Shown piece by piece: positions 12,028 through 24,117 of a stretch of 64,000 bases of DNA (positions are counted from its first letter, which is position 1; the number at the start of each line of letters is the position of its first letter). A program made the position numbers and the translations under genes. Below the pieces are notes generated by a model that saw nothing but the letters and a program-made list of their open reading frames with translations, searched no databases and was not told where the DNA came from. Source of the stretch: Azolla caroliniana (Eukaryota > Polypodiophyta); assembly GCA_043228905.1 (NCBI GenBank), contig JBHGNT010000021.1, forward strand, positions 3,658,001 to 3,722,000. The letters run 5' to 3'.

Positions 12028-15000
12028 TCAATCACATTTTATATTCCTGTAGATTCGCCTCACAAACATGGAAGAACCCAAATAGCCAACAGCACCTATA
12101 GACAAGCAAAAGCCACATGATCAAGAAACAGAGAAATAATGTGTTTAATGGCTACCAGTAAAAACTTCACTCACCACAAAGAATTCCAAGGCCAAGGCAG
12201 AACATGAGTGTGTAGCCAAAATAAAAGCTCGTCTGAAAGAACCCTGTCATCTTGGTCTTCATGTAGTAATAATAGATGGCGTACAGGTAAACATAAACAG
12301 AGGTGGATGCCGCGGACAAGAAGGATGTCCATTGCCAGTGATAGTTCTCAGCATTAAGAAGAAAGTATGTTCCCACGATAGTAACACAAATGGTGACAAT
12401 AGTGAGTATTACAAACACCAAGAGCATGAACCCATAAACATAATAAACCTGCAGCATAAACATAATAATCAACTTTATGCATGCAAAAAATGTTAAACAT
12501 GATTAATCCACAAAAACGTGAAGGTCTGCACACTGCTGCTACCTTGTAGTTCCAGAAGGATGTGAACACAAAGTACATCTCGATAAATATGCTTCCAAAC
12601 GGCAATAATCCCCCCATCAGAGATATGACAGATGGTGTCAGATACCACTTCTTTTCAGGAATTGGACGAGGAATCGTTTTTACACGACAAGGGTTGTCTG
12701 GGGCACCAGACCAGTTCCTACCAATCACGGTACCAAGTAATGCTAAAGGGAAAGAGATGAAGGCCCATATAACAAATACCACAACCTACAATAAAATCAA
12801 ACTTAATAAACCAGCCATCCTGTTGGTCAATGCAACAAATTAAACAGTGAAATCTGCATACCATGGTACCAAATGGAATGGCTGCTAATGAGTGGTAATA
12901 GATAGCTACGAAATTCAGCACAAAACCAATCCCAAAGCACATGAATGGGAAAAATGATGCCGTCAAAAGCATAGATTTAATCCAATACTTCCCTGTCAAG
13001 TGTGAATCAAGCAACTTAGATAACAATGGCAGAAATCACCTTAGTTGAATATGCAGAACTGCAATTTTAACAGAAATTTGTTTACCATCATTCTTTGAAT
13101 AAAGACTGCCGCTCACATATCCAGCAATAAAGGATGTAAACGCATAGCAGACAATAAAAGCTGTGACAATTGCTCCCCTCCTGGGATGGAAAAAAGCCAA
13201 CACTTTCAGCTATGAACTATCAGTATTAAAGTTTATGGACTGTTTCTTTGCATCATCAGAAAACTAACTGGCAAAAGACAACACAGCCTTGACACTACTT
13301 TATGCTGGGTCTGCTGGCAATCAGGGATATATCACATTCTAATTCAAGAGCAATGGACTATCACATAATACAACTAAATGATATTAAAGCACGTCTTTGG
13401 AATGTCGGAAACATATGAATACATGGCATGGAGGGTTGGGGCTGTGTACTAAGACTCGTGACACTTTACTTCTTTGGAGAGTAAGACTCATGCATGGATT
13501 TCACAGGCTTTATTACCCTTGGTTATGAGAATTCATAATAAAAAAATTGGGGCCGTTGTATACCACTTAAATCAGCTGGCCTTACAAAAATTTATGAACA
13601 GGAGTCTCCAAATTCAAAGTTCAGACTGATAACCTTATTCATACCTCTTTACAATACTTCTTTTCTTTTCTCAACATTAATAAATCTCAATTAGCAATAG
13701 TATTAAGTCAGTTGAAGTAAATATCAGGATTTATAGAACATACCCAACATAAAGCATCCCGACTATTGCCAGCAAGATAACCACAAAAATGAGTGCTGTG
13801 AGTTGAGCACCTGTTCCGATCAGAGCTGACAGTAGGACTAGATGTCGAGGTGACCTGAAAACATCACCATGCACAAGCTTCCAGCCAGATTCTTCATTGA
13901 CATCTCTTTCCTAGTTTAAAAAAAGTAGTAACAATTAAACCTGTAGGCATGTGATTGCTATTTACAGCAAAAAAAATGTTCTACAAAAGATCATTACCAG
14001 TGAATCCAGATCATCTTCTTCTCTAGCATACTTAGCATAATCATTGCGTAAAGTCCTCATCAGGATCATTGATACCAAACCAGTTAGAAATATGACCATC
14101 ATAAAGGAGTTGAATATTGAGAACCAATGAATCTGAAAAGCATAATAAAGTTGGTTAATGAATGAAGGCAAAGCAAAAAAATGGTATGCACAAATAAAAG
14201 ATTCCACAAAAAAACATAATAGCTAAAAGACAAAAGGAATTGAAAAGGAAGAGAACATATGGAGAAGACGCAAACAACTTCCATAGAAATACAGAACGTC
14301 ATCCATCATTAAACCTAGCTAAGACTGGACACTCAATGGCCTGTAATATCTTATTGGCTGTAGGTGCCAAGGAAAACTTTATAAAATAGAAAACATAATT
14401 CTCCCAATGTCATTTGCAACCATGCATGATAGCTCCTGCCAACAGAGATGTAGTTTAGCACTTACAAGTCTCCATAAGAAAACAGCTGTTTCTTAATTTC
14501 AAGGTCAGGCAATCAAAATAGGAGTGACTAGGAAGAAATGCCTAAACAAAGTTATGAGAACTGGGGCAGCTAGAATTCATGATAGAACCATTCAAACTAT
14601 CTTGCCACAAACAAGAACTCTGTCATGGTTGTGGGAAGCACTAGAAATCCTATAAGTAACTTAGCTATTCCATTTTGCATCAATCTGCAAAAGATTGATG
14701 AGATAAAGAGTTGCTTCAAAAACTCAGAAAGAAAAGTAGAAAAGTAGAAAGGAACCAAACTGTTCACATGCATATATATTGGAAGTCCATCTAAATGAAA
14801 TAAGACAGAAGAAAGCAACGCCTAATGTAAAAAGTATTATTTTATATGGTCAAATCTATAGTGCAGTTGATGTATGTATGCACAGCCATTTTTCTGCTGG
14901 AGTTTAGTAAATACAGCAGTTTCAATGATTCCACCTGTAGAGAGAGGTTATATAAAATCCACCAAAAACCAAAATCACAAATGACTAGGGAGTATGCATA

Positions 15001-18000
15001 ATCATACCTGGTGCTCAAAGAAAGGATAATCCAAGTATGCATCAAACCGCCTAGCAAATGATATGTCTGTCTCCAACCAAGTTACTGAATAGGTGAATTC
15101 CAGGGATTTCCCAGGAACCAATCGTACTGGACTGTCTTGTGTAAGATTGACTTGAATGATCTGTTTTGATACAGGCAATTCACCTCATTTACATGCCTCA
15201 TGAACACCTATATCATCTTTAACATCATTTACAATACCTGGTTGTTGTTGTATTTGATAACAAAATTCTTATGAGTATAAAGAAGATGCTTTGAATCGTC
15301 ATTCTTTCCAGGATGATATTCACCAACAAATCCTGTAAAATCAAGCACCCATCCATAAGTATTGTTCTAATATGAATTTTAGAAAACAGAGAAATATATA
15401 CTTGACATACTATATGTACATACCCCACAGAGGCAGATCATCTGCAGAAACAGGCATCATTGCAGAAGATCATTCACCAAAAGATATAATGAGTAGCTTT
15501 CAATTGAAAACAAACATAATTGAAAGAATGGCAGGCATTTGTTCAATTTCATACCCATAAAAAATTCAAACCAGTAAGTATTTTCGATGGCATCCTTAAA
15601 TGCTTGAACATTTCCATTATCCGGTTCAAGCTTACATATTGTAACCCTTTCAACATCCCCTATAATCCATGCACAGTGTTAACGTTAGCCGGATGAAATA
15701 CATTCTCTTTGACAGAAATTACATTTAAAAATCTAAAGAACGGATCTCACGTTTGAATTTTATGTCGATTTGACTGTCAATGAGCTCATTTCCTTCCAAG
15801 ACCTCACCTAGTCCACCCCACTTATGAACAGGATTCTCATTTCCTGATGAGCAGAATGGTAAACTATAGTAATTGTAAGTCTCTTGAGGATTGTAGTATG
15901 GCCCAACCTTATTAACCCACAGTGCCACACGCTCTTGATCTGTATACTGGAAGAAGAGATTCAACTTGTTACTTACATTACTTACAATGAGAATTCAGTG
16001 TGTTCTAGCACATAAGTAATTATCCATCCAAGGAACTCCCAATTAATTTACAAAGTAGACATCTAGTTATCTATGTTGCATTCATGAAGTGAAGGGAACA
16101 TCAATCCTAGTGCTCCAGAGTGAGATTAATTTAGTCAATCACGCTGATTGTGTAACATTACATTCAACAATTCTTTAAATGCACTTACATGTTAAATATG
16201 TAAAATGTATACACATCTAGGAGACTGCAAATCTGGACCTTGACATCCATCTTCTTTTCAAAAACTTAGCATATATAAAGGAGGGGATTTAAGATAGATT
16301 GTCTTCCATTTTTACTCCATCCAAGCATCGTAAGGGGCTCACAAGACCCTCTTCCATTTATAATCCATGAGATGGCATACAAACAATAAATTGCAGCTAT
16401 TATCCTTTCAATTCAGACATCTGTTTAAAGGTACCTGGCTCAATCAATGCACATACACAAGATTCGACAAGAAACTCCAGGTTTAGTATCATGCATTGTC
16501 ATCCAGACAATTCAATTATCATAAAATTCAGATACTATCCAGGTACAGGTTTGGAGATACAGATCAAGGGATTCATTAAGAAAATATTCCACGTTTAGTC
16601 CACGAAATAGCATGTGTACAATGCTCTATACATAAATGCCAAATACATTGTATATACAGATCTCGGTTTGAAGATCCACATCAAGGGATTCACCATGAAC
16701 ATGTTTCCATTTCTAGTCCACGAAATGGCATAAATTCGTACAATGATCTATGCACAAATGTCATTCCACATATTCTATCAGATATTATTTGGGGCTCTCT
16801 GCCACTACAGAACTGAGACTGAGGTACTTGACATTCTTCTTGAGCAATGATTCAGGCATGTTTGGAAATCATGCTCACAACATCTCAACACACAAGCTCA
16901 AAACTTCTGATAAACATGTAAAAATGTACACATATAGGAGACCAAAACTATGGCTAGCAACCATCTTAATTTTGTGAAGCGGGGCCTCTTCCTACACTAT
17001 AGCTCTCATAAGAATGAAAATTCTGCAAGATCTTATGCTCATTGACGGAGACTCCATCTTTTTTCCGGTTTTGACAATTTAAAAACACTATTGTCTATAG
17101 GAACCTAACATTTCTGTTAATAAGCTCTGCCTACAGTTACACCTGTCACAAATGCAAAAGTTCGGCAAGATCTGAAGCTCAGTCATCAAAGAAAATTTGT
17201 TTCTTAATCTTTAAAAACATTTGCTCATAAGATCTCAACGCATATCTGAATGCTTCTGAAAAACTATGCCTATATTTTATCCACAAGATATGAAGCTCAG
17301 TGGAATAGAATCATTCACTGATCAAAAGAAAATTGTTTCTTGAGCAAAGATTTTGACTCTTTCAGGACTATTGCTCATAGGAGGTCAATCCAGAAGTTGA
17401 GGCCTTCTAAAAAACTTTCTACATTACAACAACAAGATCTGAAAATTAGTGAGAGCTTTGGCAAAACTATGCCTACGTTATATCCACAAGATATGAAGCT
17501 CAGTGGAAGAGACTCTGTCTCTGAACAAAGAAAATTTGTTCCTTGACCAAAGATTTAGACTCTTTCAAAACTCTTGCGCATAAAAGCTCAATACAGAAGT
17601 TGACGACTTCAGAAAAACTGTGTCTGCATTACATCTGCAAGATCTGAAGCTCGGTAAAAGAGAATCTTTCCCTGATCTTAGAAAAGATTTAGATCTTGCA
17701 AAATAGTCTTGCTCGCAGAAACTCAACGATTCTAAGAATAAGCTCTATGTTGAGTTAAATCTGTCGTGAGAAAGGACACTTTTGCAAGATCTGAAGGTCA
17801 GGGAAAGAGAATACTTCCCTGAGAATGATTTAAAATATTTTTGTTCACGGGAGCTCAAAGTTTCTGATATTAAGCTCTCCATTTGGTTAAATCTGTCGTA
17901 AGAATGAAGAATTTTCGCAAGATCTGAAGTTCAGTTAAAGAGAGTCTTCTCCTAATCAGATCTTGTTCAGGAATCAGAATCTAAGCAGCATTCTTCCAAT

Positions 18001-18284
18001 AAGAATGATCAAATATTACAGTGAAGCAGAAATCCAGCGGGTTTTACCTCATGAATAAGACAATCGAAGTCTCAATCTTCCAAGGGAGGAGTTCGAGTAG
18101 CGCGACAGAGAGATGAGAAAAAATAAACAAGCTAAATTTACAGGCAGAAGTAGAAGAAACCTCAACTTACCCTGTGGTCGTATTCTCCCGCAGAAACACC
18201 GTCCAAAAAGTGGAGGAGGAGAAGGAGAAGGAGAAGGAGAAGATGAAGGGAAGAGAAGGAGAGGTGCGATCGGGATGGGAGCAT
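12028..18284 (-). CDS. Transmembrane 9 superfamily protein (TMN/EMP70 nonaspanin)
   Basis: Complete 597-aa endomembrane protein of Golgi and endosomes. Thirteen exons in transcript order: 18284-18171, 15946-15751, 15659-15555, 15441-15424, 15332-15238, 15160-15008, 14132-13998, 13910-13744, 13180-13086, 12992-12862, 12785-12543, 12448-12175, 12095-12028. All borders are GT-AG and phases close. A leucine-rich signal peptide (residues about 13-27) precedes the luminal EMP70 domain, with [25 protein letters not shown] and [22 protein letters not shown] then leads into nine hydrophobic segments. The tail ends [12 protein letters not shown]. KxD matches the KXD/E Golgi-retention and COPI signal described for Arabidopsis EMP12, and the upstream FV resembles its ER-export signal. 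Exon 4 is only 18 nt. Intron 1 is 2.2 kb and repeat-filled. Family certain; the orthologue number is not assigned. Confidence 0.95.
16980..17960. repeat. Degenerate tandem repeat array in TMN intron 1
   Basis: A motif close to gcaagatctgaagctcagt recurs near 17025, 17164, 17283, 17431, 17485, 17637, 17783 and 17915. Most intervals are 120-150 bp, and one is about 54 bp. Shared flanking words (agagaatcttcc, gatcaaagaaaa, ttgactctttc, ctcaacgcttctga-like) show that whole units of about 130-150 bp were duplicated and have diverged. Confidence 0.75.
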
Positions 18285-18324
18285 GGCGAGCGATCTTCTC
18301 CGTATCTCTTTCTTCGGCTACAGA

Positions 18325-18334
18325 AAACCCTAAA
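18325..18334 (-). promoter_or_regulatory. Telo-box in TMN leader/promoter
   Basis: The plus strand reads aaaccctaaa, about 40 bases upstream of the TMN start codon. Telo-boxes (AAACCCTAA) are common near plant transcription starts, often in genes expressed in cycling cells. Function here is inferred from the motif alone. Confidence 0.4.
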
Positions 18335-18573
18335 GAGAAGGCAGTAGCGGGGAGAGAGAGTTCTTCTTCTTCTTCTTCTTCCCTTCGTCTTCTGCAGAAA
18401 AACGTGCTATCGTGCGCCAAAGCTATGGTAGAAAGTAAAAATAAACAACACAGATAATAATAATTTCTCGATTTTCTTTCTCTCTCTGTTTTCTTCAAAA
18501 CTTTTTCTTTCTTTTTCTTCTTCTTCTTCTTCGTTTTTAACGTACTTGTTGTTGTAACTTGTTACTAAGGCAA

Positions 18574-18840
18574 GGAAGACGTGTGTGTGCTCCTCAATCT
18601 AGCAACTCTCTTCTGGTTCCACGGGACGAGAACAAGAATAGTTCTGGGTTCCCTCGGCCACGAAGACATGTGTGCTCTATCTAGCAACTCTCTTCTGGTT
18701 CCACGGAACGAGAACAAGAATAATAGTGCCGAGTATCTCAGCCCGTGAAGTCGTGTGTTCTCTCCATCTAGTAACTCTCTTCTGGTTCCACGAGACGAGA
18801 ACACGGAATAGCCCCGAGTCCCTTGGCCACGCCCGCCACC
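18574..18840. repeat. Three-copy tandem repeat, about 81-87 bp unit
   Basis: The core ctctcttctggttccacg followed by acgagaacaagaata starts near 18605, 18687 and 18775. Each copy is preceded by a gtgtg(t)gctc-like motif and followed by a cc(t/c)cggccacg-like motif. Copies differ at several sites, so the array is not new. It lies 300-550 bp upstream of the TMN start. Confidence 0.8.
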
Positions 18841-21800
18841 ACCGACTTTTCGTCCACTTCTTTGTATGTATCTTCCCCACATGCTAACTCTACGTACGTA
18901 CGTACATACTAACAATGTGCAATCTATGAAACTTCTCATCCAATGACGGCCCAGGAAAGTCACTAAGATAGTGATGATCATGCTTTGTTCGCAAACTGCG
19001 GTCTGGAAGAGCATCTCGACGTCACATCATCACACTTGAACACATGCCAACACTAAAGAACCGCGTTACTAGATGAAAAACCAAGTGCATGTGTTTTTAC
19101 TACACACACCTCACATCACAATACAAAGCAAATGTTTCAATGGTAATTCATCATTCTACACTCATGAGTGTCAGTTTCTTAATACTTTTTAGAGGCAGCC
19201 CTCTATATCTAGCTTTGTTCTACTCCCCTTCTAGCTCAAAAATGCGTTAACAATAAACTTGATAATTGTTGTTTTAATTAATTTCATGTTTCCCTTAAAG
19301 CTCTTATTTGCCAAATTTCAACCTTTCACCATATCCCATTCATAGATCGACACATGCGTGATATTCGTGATATTCTCCATGCGCAATATTCTCAATATTC
19401 GAGAATACAAAATGGCCCCAAGAATATTAAAAAACCATTCGTTTTGTAAAATAAATATAAAAAATTATTTATTTATTTAAATAAATGTATTTCACCAAAA
19501 AAAAACAATTATTCATTAATAGATTATAGTGTCAAGAGAGTTTATGAAACTTATTTTAATTAATTAATTTTTTTAAAACGAATATTTTTATATTTATTAT
19601 ACAAATATGATTAGTATGAACTTTGAAGATATGATTAGTTTGAAGTACCATTTTTAATGTCAAGATAAAAATATCCATAAATTTTGAGGAAATAAAAAGT
19701 GAGAAATTAATGAGCCTTTATTTTATTTATTTTATTTATTAAAAATAAAACGACTATACATTTATTATAAAATTTTAGTAGTGTCAAGTCCCCAAAGTCA
19801 CTCTTTTATTATCCTTATTTATTGTTAAGTTCTTTTTTTTTTATCTTAGGAAATTTTAAAAACAAAAGTTTTTTTTTTTTTTGGGGAGGGGGGTGGGTTA
19901 AACGAATACTTGACTACCCATTCGTATTCGTATTCGTTTGCATTCGAATGGGAACCCACGAATGCGAATATGTCAATCTATGATCCCATTTATACATGAT
20001 CCCTTTCTACAACCCTTCTTCTTGAAATAACAGAAATAACTTCTCTCGGGAAAGCAATATATTTCTTACTTGAATGGTGAATGCAATATTGTGACCATAA
20101 CATTCGTCAAAGGAAGTGCACATATACATTTTCGGCTAGCTAGATGCCCAATCTTCATCAACGTGTAAGACACATTGTTATATAGGGGTTATCTATCACA
20201 CCAAGGTGTACAATGATGGAAGTACAACATGTAGAGGAATTTGACTAGAATAAAATTACAACTAATTAGCTAGTTAAAATGCCAAATACTAGAAATTGAA
20301 TTGATACTTTTGAAACAAAGGTTAACCATGCACATGTACGAGCTCCCATGAATGCAAGGACATAGAAGTACTCTTAACTTAAAGACATGGGATTTAATGG
20401 TGAAGTTGCATTCAATGCATCACCTCCATTGTACTATGATCTCCACAACAAACTTAAAGATGACTAAGGAATTCGACCATGTTTTTGGCGGTTTAGTTGT
20501 GCCACCGTCATCAACAACGATGATAATCGTGTTGTGCATCAAAATCGAAGAAAAGTGTGACTCGAAGTATGTGAAGGGACCATCTAACAATGGAGAGAAA
20601 CAATCCTTTAGGGATTGGTTGAACCTCATCAACAAATGAGCCAACAATGTCCAAATGAGAGCCTAACACATAATGGAAGAGGAAAATTAATGGACTCAAC
20701 CAAGCACTTCTTTTTAATCACATTTACAACTATATTTGTTTGAGTCCAATCCTACATATTTTCTCTCGTTATTGTCCCGTCTCATCATCACCCCTTCATC
20801 ATCCTATGGAGTAAAAGGTTACAAAAAAATCTGCCAAGGATCAACATCAATTCTTTGAAAACTTGGCATTTGAGTTAAGGACAAAAAATGGGCAATTGCA
20901 TGGAACTTGACTCGCTTGGAAGTTTATATCCGAAATTCTAATTGTACTAAAATGCATCGACGGCATGGGTCAATGACCCTACCAAAAGTTTCACGTATAC
21001 CTTTGAGGACTAAACACTCCATATGATGCCAAATTGTCACATTGGTTATCAAAGAAAGCAAGCAATGTTGGCCCATGAGATAGTAACTCTATGAGAGCAA
21101 GTCATCCAATTGAAGTTGGAAGTGAAATGGATAATACGAGCAGGGCAGTATTGGGGGCAAATATGCTAAGAAGGAAATAGTTGAGATATGGACCATACTT
21201 ATACCTCCTTGCACATGATATTCAAGTAATTAGAGAACCATTGTAAGTGGCTAAAGTAAAACTAACCAAATCAACCTTGCTTGAGAATTGTCGAGATGGA
21301 GAACATATCACAAGTGTAAGATAATACTTCAGTAAATAAAATCACATTGTTTTTAGTTGAGAATGTGTTGTGTGGTGCTTTTATTTTTTTCTAGATAATC
21401 AAGTACCAAGTGGTCATGACTACAACTAGGGCACAATGTGTTATGTACAACTAAGTCTTGCACAACCATGTATTAGAACCAAACAACTAAGTCGTGTACA
21501 ATGCGTCATGAGGAAGTAGATGGTCAATTGGTGGTAGGATATTAGGAGGAATACTTTGTGGAGCTCTAGGAGGTGACATAGGTGTTGCATGTATGGTTTC
21601 TGGGCAACTCTCCTAGTGGTGCCTTCCAATAGTTCTTAGGGCTATGTGATATGAATGCCTTACAACAGTTGTGAAATTGTGTAGTGCACTGATGCAATAA
21701 TGGACATTCATGCCAATGTGGTGGTCTAACGGAGAACATATGTATAGGTTATGTAGTTTTCGTGCAAACACCAAAACATGTTTATGAACAGATAAAGTTT

Positions 21801-21937
21801 TACCTCCATGTTGATATAATTGCGAATAAGGATTCAGACCAATGTTTACCTTGGAGTGGTTGTCAATCACCCTCGAGGCTCTAGCTTCACAAACATAATC
21901 TAACTCGCGCACACACACACTCTCTCTCTCATGCATC

Positions 21938-22038
<101 letters not shown>

Positions 22039-22239
22039 TAGAATATTATCACTTAGAAACATATACACATGAGAAGATCTCAAAACAATATAAGCGTGTA
22101 TCTACAAGCGTGTTGTTGATGAGGATCTCTCTCTCAAATCCCTTCTCAAAGATTTCCATGTGTGTTTGATGTAGCCTATCTACAGCTCTTGAGCTTCCAC
22201 ATGCTTTTTTCTTCTTCCTTTTTTCAAACAAAAGATACA

Positions 22240-23830
22240 CCTTGGTATTATAAAATCATTAGCAATACAAAAGTTGATGGCTGGTTCAGTGAGAGCTTCC
22301 ACATTCTTTCGAGATGAAAACAAAGGTTCATTAATGCTTCTTGACCAAATCCATTATCAACATATCCAGAAAGTAGAACATTCCATAACACATCATCCCG
22401 TGTGTAGAGAGACCCTTGAAGATAATCCATGCTTCATGGGTTGCACCACATTTTTCATATAAGTCGACCAAACTGCTTCCAACAAAAAGATATTTTTCAT
22501 ATCCTTTCAGAAGGATTTCAATATGTATTTTTACCTTCATAGAGAGCATAAATGCTACTACATGCTTTTAAGACTGCAACATATATGCCACAGTCCACAT
22601 ACATATTTTTTAAATACATTTTTTCTATACAGTTTCCTACATGTGAGCTATATCCACAATATAAGAATCCAATAATTAGTGCGTTCCATGAGATGCCATC
22701 ATGTTTAGACTTATCAAAAACCATACATGCATCTAGAAGATACTCGCATTTGGCATACATATCAACCAACATACTAGCAATAAACATATCATTATCATAT
22801 AATGGCAATAAGATTTGGATATGTATCTTTTGTCCAATACTAATTGACTTCAAATTGCCACAAGGTCTCACTATACATGCCAATGTGATAACATTAGGAA
22901 ATAAACCATCTAACTAAATCAGTATAAAACAATGTAACACTTTGTTATCTGGCCCAAACTTGTCATATCCTAAAAGTAGCGTGTTCCACAAGAGTAGATC
23001 TCGATTTGGCAATGAATCAAAAATATATCGTGCCTTTGACATCAACCCAAGTTTAGCATACATATCCACTAGAGCACTAGCTACTAAAAAATTTGAATCA
23101 TAACCCTCTTCTGCAATCTCCATGTGTAAATTTCGGCATTTTGTGCATTTCTTGGCCCTTGCATAAACTTTCTATGTTCCGACAAACTTTCAAACCATAT
23201 ACAAATGTGAGGGCATCTTGGGAGATTCCTTCTAGCTCCATCTTCCCAAAGCATTTAATCTTAAGCACTTCTTCAATATGGATCAGTTTCTAACCCCTTT
23301 TTGCAAATTTCAAAATGGGAATTCTAGCCTCTTAACTATGTCGTAGCAACGACACATGCTTTCAATAGGTAGACATATGCAAGGACATTTCCAACCATAC
23401 ACTACATTCCACATACATGTCAATCAAAGCATCTCCAATCACCGCATTCTTCTCAGCCTTTGTATGCAAGTATTGTCCCTTGAGAATGTCTACTTTGTTC
23501 CTACGAGCATTTAGGACACTTATATAGGTCACTGCATCAAGAGGGAATCCCATCATTTCCATATGTTCTAACAACTAACAAACATAGGGCTTCTTCAGTT
23601 GGCCCATATTTAGCATATCCACTAATAAGGGTATTCCATGGTATCACATGTTGACTTGGTAGACCCTCAAATACATCCCATGATAGCGTAAGCAAGCCAC
23701 ATTTTGCGTACATGTCTATCAAAGCATTACCAAGAAATTGATCTCTTTCATACCCATCTTTAGCAATCTCCAAATGTAATTTTTGACCTTTGTCCCAATT
23801 ACCCATCTTTGAGCAAGCAACACTCATCCT
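22240..23830 (-). pseudogene. Decayed PLS-type pentatricopeptide repeat (PPR) gene
   Basis: At least five blocks of PPR-like protein, in order on the minus strand, lie in different frames separated by stops and frameshifts. Beginning at 23827 these include KLHLEIAKDGYERDQFLGNA, LIDMYAKCG and WNTLISGYAKYGPTEEALCL. Next come YLHTKAEKNAV-GDALIDMY, then MEIAEEGYDSNFLVASALVD with MYAKLGLMSKARYIFDSLP. Last are KIHIQILLPLYDNDMFIAS and DDVLWNVLLSGYVDNGFGQEAL. Functional relatives edit or process organellar RNA. Region 23130-23360 is badly eroded. No start codon, targeting peptide or E/DYW end is recognisable. The HxxIxxxGYExDxFVGNALIDMYAKCG style is very common in ferns and lycophytes. Confidence 0.85.
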
Positions 23831-23851
23831 AAAAAACTGAAGAAGTATGCT

Positions 23852-24117
23852 TCATCTTTCCACATCAACCATCTCGCTTGTTACCACCAAATTCTTGTAC
23901 ATACAACAACAAAATGAGTCTAGTTTCCTCATCTCCTCATGATCATATGCTTCGGCCCCACACCATCATCACTCATCCTTATCAAAAACATAAAATATCT
24001 TCAATAAGTCCACATCAACCATCTCGGCGATTACCACCAAAATCTTGTACATATAACAACAAAATGAGTCTAGTCTCCTCATGAGAATATGCTTTGGGCC
24101 CCACACCAACATGCTTT
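23852..24117. repeat. Tandem duplication, about 146-bp period
   Basis: The segment containing ccacatcaaccatctcg, ttaccaccaaa and aacaacaaaatgagtctag occurs at about 23860-23965 and again at about 24010-24115. Copies differ by scattered substitutions and a short indel. It adjoins the upstream (5') end of the PPR relic. Confidence 0.8.

Noticed and set aside
18049-18498. 149-codon minus-strand frame at the TMN 5' end
   Set aside because: A different frame gives a proper signal peptide at 18284-18171, ending in a strong AGG|GTAAGT donor and joining exon 2 in phase (YDHR|YTDQER).
18565-19014. 149-codon minus-strand frame with repeated SRGTRRELL-like peptides
   Set aside because: The repeats are those of the 81-87-bp DNA array and are open on more than one frame and strand; treated as non-coding repeat.
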